This document shows, piece after piece, positions 14,352 through 21,363 of a stretch of DNA of 21,617 bases. The stretch is from a virus. The notes under the pieces are model-generated. The model ran no database searches and was not told the origin of the DNA. It worked only from the letters and a program-made list of their open reading frames with translations. Each line of letters begins with the position of its first letter. Position 1 is the stretch's first letter. Made by a program: the position numbers and the translations under genes. Where the stretch lies: positions 1 to 21,617 of the IMG/VR virus record IMGVR_UViG_3300006846_000063, one strand, 5' to 3'.

Positions 14352-15626
14352 TTGGCATTCAACGGCTCAGGCGTCCACAATCGCGTCCACGACTGGACGC
14401 AGGATTTGACCAATACTATTCCCGTCACCGCATCCCGCATGGATGCGGAGCACGACGACATTTCGACGGCGCTCTCGTCGGTCATCTGCCGTGATGGGCA
14501 GAGCACGACGACGGCGCGGATTCCGTTTGGGGCCGGACTTTCGGCGGCTGCCGGCGCGACGTCGTCAGTCGCCTATGCTCAGACCAATGACCTGAACACG
14601 GGAATGTACTTTCCGGCAACGGATCAGTGGGGCTTGGTTGCCGGTGGCACGGCGGTTGCGGTAGGCACGGCATCTGGTGTTGCTGTAACTGGAGCGTTCA
14701 GCACGACCGGCGCTGTAACGCTCTCGGATGCTCTAGCACTAACTGGCAACTTGGCGATCAATACCAACAAATTCACGGTGACGGCGGCTAGCGGCAACAC
14801 GGCGATTGCTGGCACGCTTGGTGTCACGGGTGATGTCGCGGTCAATACCAACAAATTCACCATTGCGGCCTCGTCGGGGAATACGGCAGTCGCGGGAACG
14901 TTTGGCGTAACCGGAGCTTCGACATTCGGTGCGGCTGTCACGGTTTCGGCCGGCGGTGCGGCTATCATCGGCAGCTCATCGGTCACTGGCTCGCTCACGG
15001 TATCGAGTAACTTTACTGTCTCCGGCGGAACCGTCTCGCTTCCTGTCGCAACTGTTGCAGACGCCGCCTTGGCCACGCCAGGATGCATGAAATTGATTTT
15101 GTCGCAGACAGCTTCCGGCTCAGCGACGATCGACTTCAATCAAACCAACGCTGCAGCTGCGTTCAACGGCACCTATAAACGATTGATGGTCGTCATATCG
15201 AGCATTAAGCCAGCGACAAACGACGTTGAGCTGTGGTTCCGCGTCGGTACTGGGGCGGGCCCTACGTACCAGACAACGGGATATTCCTATGCCAATGATG
15301 CGAGCATACCTGGTGCGGCCGGCAATCCGACGGGGGCAAGTGCTTCTAGAATTATCGTCGCTGGTGATGGAGCTTCTAACAGAGCAATTGGTAACGGGAC
15401 TGGAGAAAAGTACTGCGGCACGCTCTGGTTCGACGCCCCGGAGCTGTCCGATATCATGCCGGTCTGGTACGAGGGCGGCTACATGAGCGCTGATACCCAG
15501 TGGTATCAATACAATGGCTCTGGCGCGTATACCACTGCTGGTGCGATCACCGCAATTCGCTTCATGATGGAGTCGGGAAACATCGCTTCCGGGACGTTCG
15601 CGCTTTATGGGATAAAGAATTCCTAG
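14352..15626 (+). CDS. Tail fibre A
   Basis: This is a receptor-binding fibre of 424 residues. The likely start is TTG 14352, five bases after GGAGG; the in-frame TTG at 14340 overlaps that RBS. The first 45 residues (AFNGSGVHNRVHDWTQDL, then RMDAEHDDISTALSS) are the usual virion-anchoring head of fibres in this phage group. The shaft (about 60-240) is Gly/Ala/Thr/Val-rich with a 28-residue tandem repeat. The C-terminal domain (about 240-424) is a jelly-roll-like tip that ends in AIRFMMESGNIASGTFALYG, a common fibre-tip ending. The stop codon shares CTAG with the stop of the - strand methyltransferase. A 132-base spacer upstream (14220-14351) shows no gene and no clear promoter. Confidence 0.75.
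   Translation: MAFNGSGVHNRVHDWTQDLTNTIPVTASRMDAEHDDISTALSSVICRDGQSTTTARIPFGAGLSAAAGATSSVAYAQTNDLNTGMYFPATDQWGLVAGGTAVAVGTASGVAVTGAFSTTGAVTLSDALALTGNLAINTNKFTVTAASGNTAIAGTLGVTGDVAVNTNKFTIAASSGNTAVAGTFGVTGASTFGAAVTVSAGGAAIIGSSSVTGSLTVSSNFTVSGGTVSLPVATVADAALATPGCMKLILSQTASGSATIDFNQTNAAAAFNGTYKRLMVVISSIKPATNDVELWFRVGTGAGPTYQTTGYSYANDASIPGAAGNPTGASASRIIVAGDGASNRAIGNGTGEKYCGTLWFDAPELSDIMPVWYEGGYMSADTQWYQYNGSGAYTTAGAITAIRFMMESGNIASGTFALYGIKNS
14742..14909 (+). repeat. Tandem 84-bp repeat in the fibre A shaft
   Basis: Two in-frame copies of 84 bases (14742-14825 and 14826-14909) encode 28-residue units beginning TGNLAINTNKFTV and TGDVAVNTNKFTI. The 19-base stretch TCAATACCAACAAATTCAC is identical in both (14758 and 14842). 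Such units can lengthen or shorten the fibre shaft by recombination. Confidence 0.75.
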
Positions 15627-16384
15627 TCAGTAGGAACGATCAAGTAGTTGTGGCCCATGATCTGTTTCTTGATCTTGTATCCAAGGCTGGAGATGACTTC
15701 TTCATAGTCTCTGAAAGACGTTCCGAATTGGGCCTGTAGCTGTTGCTCGAACTCGAACAGAACGGGGCTTCGATTGCCTTTGATTGTTTGCGCCGCCCCA
15801 TTGATTGCATTCAGATCGCTTCCCTGAATGTCGATCTTTATGAAGCTAACGTTGCCGATGCCTAAGTCGTCGATCGCGGTTGAAATAACCGCGCGCCCTT
15901 CGGATGCTCTTGGGTCGATGCCATAGGCGCCGAAGCAAGCGATGTTCTCAGGCACCGGATAGATAAGCGTCTTGCCGCTCTCGGACCAAACTGCAGATTC
16001 GTGAACAATGATATTTCTGGCTTTGTTGGCCTCTACATTCATGCGCAACAAAGAGCAGACAAACGGATCGGCTTCGAACGCATGAACTTTGCCCTTTTGC
16101 CCAACCATCCGTGAGAATAGAACGGCCATTTGGCCGAAGTTGGAGCCAACGTCCAGTACCGCCGTTCCTGGTCTGATGTGTTTGGCGGACTCTTTCACAA
16201 CCTCTCTCTCAAAGATGCGTCCTCGCCGCATCGTTATTGCAATCAGGTCGTCGATGAGAGGAAGCCACCAGTTACCCGTTGTTGTCTTGAAATAGCCAAT
16301 CTCGTGACCCTGTACGACCTTGGTTTCGGTCGGCGCGACTGGCTTGCGCCTTGGAAGACCCAGAAATCTGCTCAACCTGCTCAT
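15623..16384 (-). CDS. FkbM-type methyltransferase 1, antisense between fibre genes
   Basis: This is a 253-residue SAM-dependent methyltransferase. VLDVGSNFGQMAVLFSRM (77-94) is motif I, VHAFEADPF (100-108) holds the acidic ribose-binding residue, and FIKIDIQGSDLNAINGAAQT (181-200) with PVLFEFE is the FkbM signature. FkbM-family enzymes O-methylate sugars, polyketides and other surface molecules. The ATG at 16384 is favoured; the frame is open to 16456 through fibre B's coding region. No good RBS is seen; AAGGG lies about 14 bases upstream. The stop overlaps that of fibre A on CTAG, and the start is 9 bases from the start of fibre B, so any promoter must lie inside fibre B. Its G+C is lower than in the structural genes, which suggests acquisition. 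Confidence 0.7.
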   Translation of the reverse strand: MSRLSRFLGLPRRKPVAPTETKVVQGHEIGYFKTTTGNWWLPLIDDLIAITMRRGRIFEREVVKESAKHIRPGTAVLDVGSNFGQMAVLFSRMVGQKGKVHAFEADPFVCSLLRMNVEANKARNIIVHESAVWSESGKTLIYPVPENIACFGAYGIDPRASEGRAVISTAIDDLGIGNVSFIKIDIQGSDLNAINGAAQTIKGNRSPVLFEFEQQLQAQFGTSFRDYEEVISSLGYKIKKQIMGHNYLIVPTD

Positions 16385-16393
16385 GATATGCCA

Positions 16394-16522
16394 ATGCCCT
16401 TCACCGGTGACACCTTTACCCACCTTTTCGACTGGGAGAAAGACCCTCAGCGCCAAGAAAAGATCGTCAACGCAGGTCTTGAAGCTGAATTTGACGGAAT
16501 CGATACGGCACTTTCAACGCTC
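16394..16522 (+). repeat. Fibre head module, copy 1 of 2 (partner at 17554-17682)
   Basis: These 129 bases match 17554-17682 at about 80% by eye. Most differences are in third codon positions, so the encoded heads (MPFTGDTFTHLFDWEKD and onward) differ at about three of 43 residues. This shows an old duplication under purifying selection and defines a swap point for different fibre bodies. Confidence 0.75.
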
Positions 16523-16716
16523 AAAGTAGTCGGCCATGGCGTCGGTCCTGTCAGCGTCGCGGATTGCCGCTCCGTGCTGTTCGGGGGCGGCAGGACGCGT
16601 CGGGAGCGGTGGTCAACTTCAACAATGGCGACGTGACATCACGCGTTCGGCTTATCGCTCGCAGCGACGCTGTGGATCCCCACCGTTACCACTTCATAAT
16701 TCTATCGAACGAATGA
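16394..16716 (+). pseudogene. Short tail fibre B with a -1 frameshift
   Basis: The first 43 codons (16394-16522) encode the same fibre head as fibre C, with about three residue changes. The original frame ends at TGA 16634-16636 in an Arg-rich, unlikely tail. From the G5 run at 16583-16587 the -1 frame gives a normal-looking fibre sequence (QDASGAVVNFNNGDVTSR, then HRYHFIILSNE) and stops at TGA 16714-16716, one base before the stop of the converging methyltransferase. One missing G would explain this; -1 slippage on C-GGG-GGC is an alternative. The joined product would be about 107 residues. No RBS is visible before ATG 16394 or the in-frame ATG 16388. Either a decayed gene, a sequencing error or a frameshifting gene. 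Confidence 0.6.
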
Positions 16717-16717
16717 A

Positions 16718-17536
16718 CTATCTGAACGATCGCAGCCGTCTTCCAATCGATTTGATAGTGCATTTGGTCGCGCGCCACTTCGGGATACCAAGCGCGCTTG
16801 CGGAAAGTTTTGGGTTGTTGAAGCGGTAGCCGCCGTGAAGTCCGACATTCCGCTCAAATAAGTAATTGGCGTCCTTGTTCGTTACGGCTGAATACCAGTC
16901 GGCCCAGCCTTGGGCTGCTGTGATGGTTGGTAACTCTGCTTGCGCGCCCGCGTCGTTGGCGAGAAAGAAAGCGTTGCCGCCGAAATAGCAGACCAGCCGA
17001 TATCCGAGTTCGTTGCCGCGCCGAACAAAAGCGGCGAGCGGTTGCCCCACATTGCGCCTCGCCGTCTTGGCAGGGAGCAATTCGGTTCGGTCAGGTCCAT
17101 GCTCTGGTTGTACTTCAACGACCACGAGGCGTGGTCGGTGATCCAGGTCATCCAGCGCCGAGAAGTGATCGAAATCCAGCCCGTCAATATCGATTGAGAG
17201 AAGGTCTAGCCGTCGTTTCGCAAGTCCGGTGGATTTTAGGATGTCCGCGAGATTGTTGCACTTCGTGCCCACTGCAGCGTTTACGCAAACGACCTGTTCG
17301 TTAGACAGATAGGTCCGCCGAAGTTGCTGGAATCGTTCAGGGCAGGCTTCAATCAGCAGCGCGCTCCAACCATCGAGGATAAGTGAGCGGGTGTTCGATA
17401 GGTGTAGCCCATCCCATGCGCCAAATTCGCAACAGAACCTTTCGCTGGCGCCGATGACATCGAAAACCCTTTGAATGATGCCGTCTTCGCCACTCTGCGA
17501 GAAATGTTTCTGCTGGTAGTCGACTAACCGCTGCAT
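16718..17536 (-). CDS. FkbM-like methyltransferase 2, antisense between fibre genes
   Basis: This is a 272-residue predicted methyltransferase, only distantly similar to methyltransferase 1. The N-terminus QQKHFSQSGEDGIIQRVFD is a known opening of an FkbM-like group. EFGAWDGLHLSNTR (37-50) is a variant motif I, ALLIEACPERF (59-69) carries the acidic residue, and LDLLSIDIDGLDFDHFSAL (110-128) followed by RLVVVEVQPEHG corresponds to the FkbM core. Start choice: ATG 17536 without a clear RBS, or TTG 17554, which would add six residues and sit on the ATG of fibre C on the other strand. Its stop (16718-16720) lies one base from fibre B's shifted stop. The target is unknown; the setting suggests surface sugar or virion modification. 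Confidence 0.65.
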   Translation of the reverse strand: MQRLVDYQQKHFSQSGEDGIIQRVFDVIGASERFCCEFGAWDGLHLSNTRSLILDGWSALLIEACPERFQQLRRTYLSNEQVVCVNAAVGTKCNNLADILKSTGLAKRRLDLLSIDIDGLDFDHFSALDDLDHRPRLVVVEVQPEHGPDRTELLPAKTARRNVGQPLAAFVRRGNELGYRLVCYFGGNAFFLANDAGAQAELPTITAAQGWADWYSAVTNKDANYLFERNVGLHGGYRFNNPKLSASALGIPKWRATKCTIKSIGRRLRSFR

Positions 17537-17553
17537 TCTGGAGAGCTCGCCCA

Positions 17554-18471
17554 ATGCCTTTCACAGGCGACACCTTTACTCATCTTTTCGATTGGGAGAA
17601 AGACCCCCAGCGCCAGGAAAAGATCGTCAATGCAAGATTGGAGGCTGAGTTCGACGGATACGATACTGCACTATCGGCACTCCAATTCGACACCCGCGAG
17701 AGGCTAAACGCAAACCGGACCTACTACGTAAGGACGGACGGTAGCGACAGCAATACAGGATTGGTGGACAGCGCGGGTGGGGCGTTTCTGACGATCCAGA
17801 AGGCAATTGACGTTGCAGCCGCTCTTGACATCACGATCTTCAACGTGACGATTCAGGTCCGCAACGGGACCTACACGGGCGCTGTCACGCTCAAAGACCC
17901 GGTCGGTGCTGGCACCGTCACGATCACGGGCGACACGACCACGCCTAACAACGTGGTCATCAGCACGACCTCGGCGACGGCGTTCACGGTCAACAAGACT
18001 CAGCGCGTCAACGTGACAGGTGTGAAGGTCACGACGGCCACCTCGGGCTTCGGCTTCTTGGTGTTTAACGGGGCCAAGCTGTCGCTGACGCACATCGACT
18101 TCGGTGCTATCGCGACCGGCGGTGCGGGAATCTTCGCGACTGACGGCGGCACGCATGTCGTTCTTGGCGGCGCAAACTGTAAGTGGTCGGGAAATTGCGA
18201 CCGCCTTCTCAGCCTCAACAACCAAACCAACTTCAACTTTAACGGCACGATCACGCTCCTCGCGAACGTTACGGTTGCTTCCGACACGATCGGCGTTAAC
18301 GGCCTCTCGTTCGTGCAGTCGACCGGTACGTGGACATTGGGCGCGTTCACGGTGACGGGCACACGCTTCAACAACGTCAACAAATCGCTCATCCAAACCT
18401 TCGGCGCTGGGGCCTCCTACTTCCCCGGCACCGTTGCCGGCACAACGGACGCATCCAGCACATACGCATGA
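17554..18471 (+). CDS. Tail spike C with a predicted beta-helix
   Basis: This is a 305-residue receptor-binding protein. The start ATG 17554 has GGAGAG eight bases upstream. Residues 1-43 are the shared head module (FTHLFDWEKDPQRQEKIVNA). From about 50 onward, TYYVRTDGSDSNTGL and FLTIQKAIDVAAALD open a right-handed parallel beta-helix of the pectate-lyase type. Repeating N/T/V strand turns such as ATSGFGFLVFNGAKLSLTHI continue to about 270, then FPGTVAGTTDASSTYA ends the protein. No catalytic residues for polysaccharide cleavage can be assigned by eye, so binding and depolymerase roles both remain possible. A small fibre-associated gene follows at once. Confidence 0.7.
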   Translation: MPFTGDTFTHLFDWEKDPQRQEKIVNARLEAEFDGYDTALSALQFDTRERLNANRTYYVRTDGSDSNTGLVDSAGGAFLTIQKAIDVAAALDITIFNVTIQVRNGTYTGAVTLKDPVGAGTVTITGDTTTPNNVVISTTSATAFTVNKTQRVNVTGVKVTTATSGFGFLVFNGAKLSLTHIDFGAIATGGAGIFATDGGTHVVLGGANCKWSGNCDRLLSLNNQTNFNFNGTITLLANVTVASDTIGVNGLSFVQSTGTWTLGAFTVTGTRFNNVNKSLIQTFGAGASYFPGTVAGTTDASSTYA

Positions 18472-18478
18472 GGACGCG

Positions 18479-18859
18479 ATGATCTTCGACCCGAAGCATT
18501 GGTATTGGTTTGTTGCTGGCGACGAGACGCGCGTGTTCTCGAGCCGGGCAGGGGACTACGTCCAACTGACCAACCCGGCCTATGTCGCGTGGCGGGCCGA
18601 CGGTGGCGTGCCGACGCGCATCGTCAGCGAGGCCGAGCTTGGTGAGGTGTTATCGCCGCATCGTGTTCGCCCGAACGACGCGGCAGTACTCGAAGCTTAT
18701 CTCGATACCCAGGCGGGCGAGGTGATCGACGCCTTCCAGTTCAAGATTCTCTTCCAGCACGAGAACCGCCTGCGCGCGTTGGAGCGCTGGGCGGGCCTCG
18801 ACAACAAGCCCAACCTCACCCCCGCGCAGGCGCGCGCAGCCGTAAAGGTGATGCTTTGA
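18479..18859 (+). CDS. Fibre-associated small phage protein
   Basis: This is a 126-residue protein whose ATG 18479 has GAGG of the TGAGGACG stop region of the spike gene as its RBS, so the two are co-translated. The N-terminal half (FDPKHWYWFVAGDETRVFSS, then YVQLTNPAYVAWRADGG) is a small Trp-rich beta domain. The second half is helical (FQFKILFQHENRLRALERW). This type is found after tail fibre genes in many rhizobial prophages and is thought to be a fibre-assembly protein or attached virion protein. The assignment rests on position and general likeness. Confidence 0.55.
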   Translation: MIFDPKHWYWFVAGDETRVFSSRAGDYVQLTNPAYVAWRADGGVPTRIVSEAELGEVLSPHRVRPNDAAVLEAYLDTQAGEVIDAFQFKILFQHENRLRALERWAGLDNKPNLTPAQARAAVKVML

Positions 18860-19056
18860 CCGAGCTAATTCGCAGCGCACTTAGGCGCGTCATTCGCTAG
18901 GCACTCGGCCCGACGACGACCGATGCGGCGACGCACGACCCGGCCGGCCTCGACGAAATCGCGCGCGGCTGATGGTTCAAATCCGAGAGGCAACGAGCAA
19001 GGACGACCTTGAAGCGGATCGATGATCTCGAACGCACGTGGCTGGCCCGCGATTAG
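18856..19056 (+). pseudogene. Decayed small gene with two in-frame stops
   Basis: One reading frame from TTG 18856 to TAG 19054 makes sense as protein except for a TAG at 18898 and a TGA at 18970. It reads MTELIRSALRRVIR, stop, ALGPTTTDAATHDPAGLD and EIARG, stop, WFKSERQRARTTLKRIDDL, then ERTWLARD. The helical, charged last part is coding-like. The first codon overlaps the preceding stop, as in functional neighbours. It may be a former small gene between the fibre and lysis modules. The remaining 113 bases to the endolysin hold no gene. Confidence 0.35.
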
Positions 19057-19169
19057 GTCTGCCCCCGGTCTCGCCGTGCACGATCGACGCGAACTCTGAC
19101 TCGCACCCTGACAGTTTTCCACAGAGCGTCGTGAGGCGCTCGCATCCAAACAAATTGACGAGGTGGGAC

Positions 19170-20402
19170 ATGGCCCGTATCGCCAAGGCCCTTGACGAAT
19201 TGCGTGCGCAAATCAACGCGAAGTATCCCGGCCGCAGCAAGATATCAGACGGATGGATCGGTGATTCCGCTCACGCAGCACGGGCGTCGGATCACAATCC
19301 GAATTCCGTCGGAGTCGTGACCGGGCTTGACGTCACGCATGATCCGGCGCGCGGCTTCGACAGCTGGAAATTCGCGGACCTGCTGCGGATCAACAAAGAT
19401 CCGCGCATCAAATACGTGATTTCGAACGGTCGGATATTCTCATCCGTGGTATCGCCCTGGATTTGGCGATCATATACCGGAGCGAACAAACACGCGCATC
19501 ATGTCCACATTTCGGTGATGGGTGACGCCTCGCTCTACGATCTCGGGTCCGCGTGGAAGATCGACGATCCGATCGATTCATCCGCCGTCACATCAAGGCC
19601 AATCGAAACCAGACCCATGGGCATCACGCCCGACATGCGCCGGAGGATGGCGAAGAAGATCATCCAGTTCGAGGGACGGATCGTAAACGGCAAGCTAGCC
19701 GTCTACAGCCCACCGGCCAATGACGGTGGCGGCGCGTTCGAGGTCGCCGGGATCAACGTCAACTACCACCCGGCGATGGCGACGCGGCTGCGCGACCTGA
19801 TCACTGCAGGGAAGGCGGACCAAGCGGAGAATGAGGCCGCCGACTATCTGATCGACTACACCAAAGCCGCCGCCGGCTGGACGGAATACGCGGGTGTCGA
19901 GTTCTATCTGCGGGACTCGATCTTCAACCGCGGTCCGAAGGGCGCGGTGCGCATCTTACAAAGGTCGCTTGGTGTTCCCGATGATGGGGAGATCGGCCCG
20001 CGGACACGCGCCGCGATGGCGAAGCTGACCGCAGACGAACTGCTGACCAAGCTCCGCGCCGGCCGAGAGAATTATGAACGCGGGGTCGTCGGGTACCGCG
20101 CCAATTTCTGGAGGGGCCTGGTGAACCGCTGGGACAAGGCGCTGGTTGCCGCGCGTGAGTTCCAGAGAGAGCAGGGCGCGCTGCCGTTCAAGAAGACGGT
20201 CGGCACAGGCGCCGGTACCGCCGTCGTCGCCGTCACGTTCTGGGATTGGATCGTCGCGCATCCCGTGCTCTCGGCGATCCTCGCAGCAAGCGCTCTCACC
20301 ATTCTCGTTCTCGGCATCCGTCAACTCAAAGCATCGCGCGAAAAGCCGCCGGCGCACCCCATTGCCCCGACCCCCGCAATCATCGAACAGGAGCATCCAT
20401 GA
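19170..20402 (+). CDS. Endolysin: M15-like peptidase + GH108-like muramidase + membrane tail
   Basis: This is a peptidoglycan-degrading lysis enzyme of 410 residues. Residues about 20-120 form a zinc peptidase-like domain: S40-D-H42-N-P, then GLDVTHD with D54, and HAHHVHIS with H113, in the M15/VanY spacing. Residues about 150-340 form a second domain of the GH108/PG_binding_3 kind: KIIQFEGR with E168 as possible catalytic acid, DGGGAFEVAGINVNYHP, and FYLRDSIFNRGPKGAVRILQ followed by a peptidoglycan-binding-like DDGEIGP. Residues about 346-383 hold hydrophobic stretches (TAVVAVTFWDWIVAHP, LSAILAASALTILVLGI), then a Pro-rich tail. The start at ATG 19170 has AGGTGGG before it; upstream in-frame starts have none. 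It ends in ATGA with the next gene. The C-terminal membrane segment could tether the enzyme. Confidence 0.75.
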   Translation: MARIAKALDELRAQINAKYPGRSKISDGWIGDSAHAARASDHNPNSVGVVTGLDVTHDPARGFDSWKFADLLRINKDPRIKYVISNGRIFSSVVSPWIWRSYTGANKHAHHVHISVMGDASLYDLGSAWKIDDPIDSSAVTSRPIETRPMGITPDMRRRMAKKIIQFEGRIVNGKLAVYSPPANDGGGAFEVAGINVNYHPAMATRLRDLITAGKADQAENEAADYLIDYTKAAAGWTEYAGVEFYLRDSIFNRGPKGAVRILQRSLGVPDDGEIGPRTRAAMAKLTADELLTKLRAGRENYERGVVGYRANFWRGLVNRWDKALVAAREFQREQGALPFKKTVGTGAGTAVVAVTFWDWIVAHPVLSAILAASALTILVLGIRQLKASREKPPAHPIAPTPAIIEQEHP

Positions 20403-20725
20403 TCGCCACCGTCATCCTCGTCGTCCTGCTCTGCCTCGTGGCTTGGCAAATCTATGAAACCGTGAAGGCCTATGGCCGCGCGACGGGTTCAAGCTGGGAG
20501 CGCCTCAAGGCGGCTTTCCAGGATTCTGCGACGATCGCATGGGCGCGCCTGAATGCCATGAGCGCTGTCGTTGTGGCCGCGTTGGCGGAAATCTCGGCAT
20601 GGTTCGGGGCGCCGGGCGTCCAGCAGGCCATCGAGCCCTATCTGGGGCCGCGCTACATGCTGGCCTATTTGCTGGTCGTTCTTGTCGGCGCCGAAGTCGC
20701 GCGCCGCCGCAGCCTGTCGGCCTGA
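20399..20725 (+). CDS. Small membrane protein, holin candidate
   Basis: This is a 108-residue protein overlapping the endolysin stop (ATGA). It has a strong N-terminal hydrophobic helix (2-23, TVILVVLLCLVAWQIY), a central amphipathic or hydrophobic stretch (MSAVVVAALAEISAWFG) and a third helix near the end (YMLAYLLVVLVGAEVA), followed by RRRSLSA. Two or three spans, small size, a basic tail and position in the lysis module make it a holin candidate. No family name is certain. Confidence 0.55.
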   Translation: MIATVILVVLLCLVAWQIYETVKAYGRATGSSWERLKAAFQDSATIAWARLNAMSAVVVAALAEISAWFGAPGVQQAIEPYLGPRYMLAYLLVVLVGAEVARRRSLSA

Positions 20726-20729
20726 CGAC

Positions 20730-21101
20730 ATGATCTCGATCATCACGGGTCTTCTGGGACTTGCCGATCCGATCTCGCGGATTGGCAAGTCGATCGCAGA
20801 TGCCCGCATCGCGGCCATGCAGGCCTCGACCGACAAGGAGAAGATCGAGCAGGAAGAGCGGGTCAGAGCGCTCGAGGCGCGTCGCGGCGTCATGGAGCGC
20901 GAGGCCGACGGCAAAATCAATCAGATCATCCGCGCGCTGCTCGCCGTTCCGGTCATCGTGTTCCTCTGGAAGGTGATCATCTGGGACAAGGTGCTGGCGC
21001 TCGGTACGACCGACGATCTGTCCGAGAACCTTTGGTACGTCACCATGATGGTACTCGGCTTCTATTACATCCATTGGACGGTCGGGAGGTTGAAGCGATG
21101 A
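20730..21101 (+). CDS. 3TM-type holin-like protein
   Basis: This is a 123-residue protein starting four bases after the preceding stop. After a short hydrophobic start (SIITGLLGLADPI), residues about 20-62 form a charged coiled coil (ASTDKEKIEQEERVRALEAR). Two hydrophobic helices follow (68-84, ALLAVPVIVFLWKVII; 101-117, LWYVTMMVLGFYYIHW), then a basic end. This resembles the holin family of 3TM proteins associated with gene transfer agents and prophages of Alphaproteobacteria. It may be the holin, or form it together with its neighbours. Confidence 0.55.
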   Translation: MISIITGLLGLADPISRIGKSIADARIAAMQASTDKEKIEQEERVRALEARRGVMEREADGKINQIIRALLAVPVIVFLWKVIIWDKVLALGTTDDLSENLWYVTMMVLGFYYIHWTVGRLKR

Positions 21102-21352
21102 CGCCAGAAGAAATCGATTCGATCGCCACCACCGCGGCGGAACGGGCGGTCAAATCCACGCTGCTCTCGCTCGGCATCAATATCGAAACGCCGGCGGAGA
21201 TCGTCGAGGCGCAGCTCGACTTCCGGCACCTGCGGGCCTGGCGCGAGAGTACCGAAGCCGTGAAGCGAAAGGCGCTGCTGACGGCGGTCACCGTCGTGGT
21301 GACCGGCGCACTCGGTTATCTGGTGCTGGCCTTCCGCGGCGGTGCAAATTGA
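21098..21352 (+). CDS. DUF6127-like membrane-anchored small protein
   Basis: This is an 84-residue protein coupled to the gene before by ATGA. The first 55 residues are helical and soluble (EEIDSIATTAAERAVKSTL, AEIVEAQLDFRHLRAWR). A single membrane span near the end (LLTAVTVVVTGALGYLVLAF) is followed by a short Gly/Ala-rich tail. The overall layout matches DUF6127 proteins of alphaproteobacterial prophages, found in lysis modules. Its task is unknown; an accessory lysis role is likely. Confidence 0.55.
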   Translation: MTPEEIDSIATTAAERAVKSTLLSLGINIETPAEIVEAQLDFRHLRAWRESTEAVKRKALLTAVTVVVTGALGYLVLAFRGGAN

Positions 21353-21363
21353 AAGCGCAGAAG

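Noticed and set aside
16130-16387. Upstream extension of the fibre B frame through methyltransferase 1
   Set aside because: This part is antisense to a clear FkbM gene; fibre homology begins exactly at ATG 16394.
17704-18396. 230-codon - strand frame
   Set aside because: Antisense to the beta-helix spike; no motif and Arg/Val-rich composition.
19115-19123. TTTTCCACA, a match to the DnaA box consensus
   Set aside because: A single 9-base match is expected by chance in 21 kb, with no AT-rich region or cluster of boxes around it.
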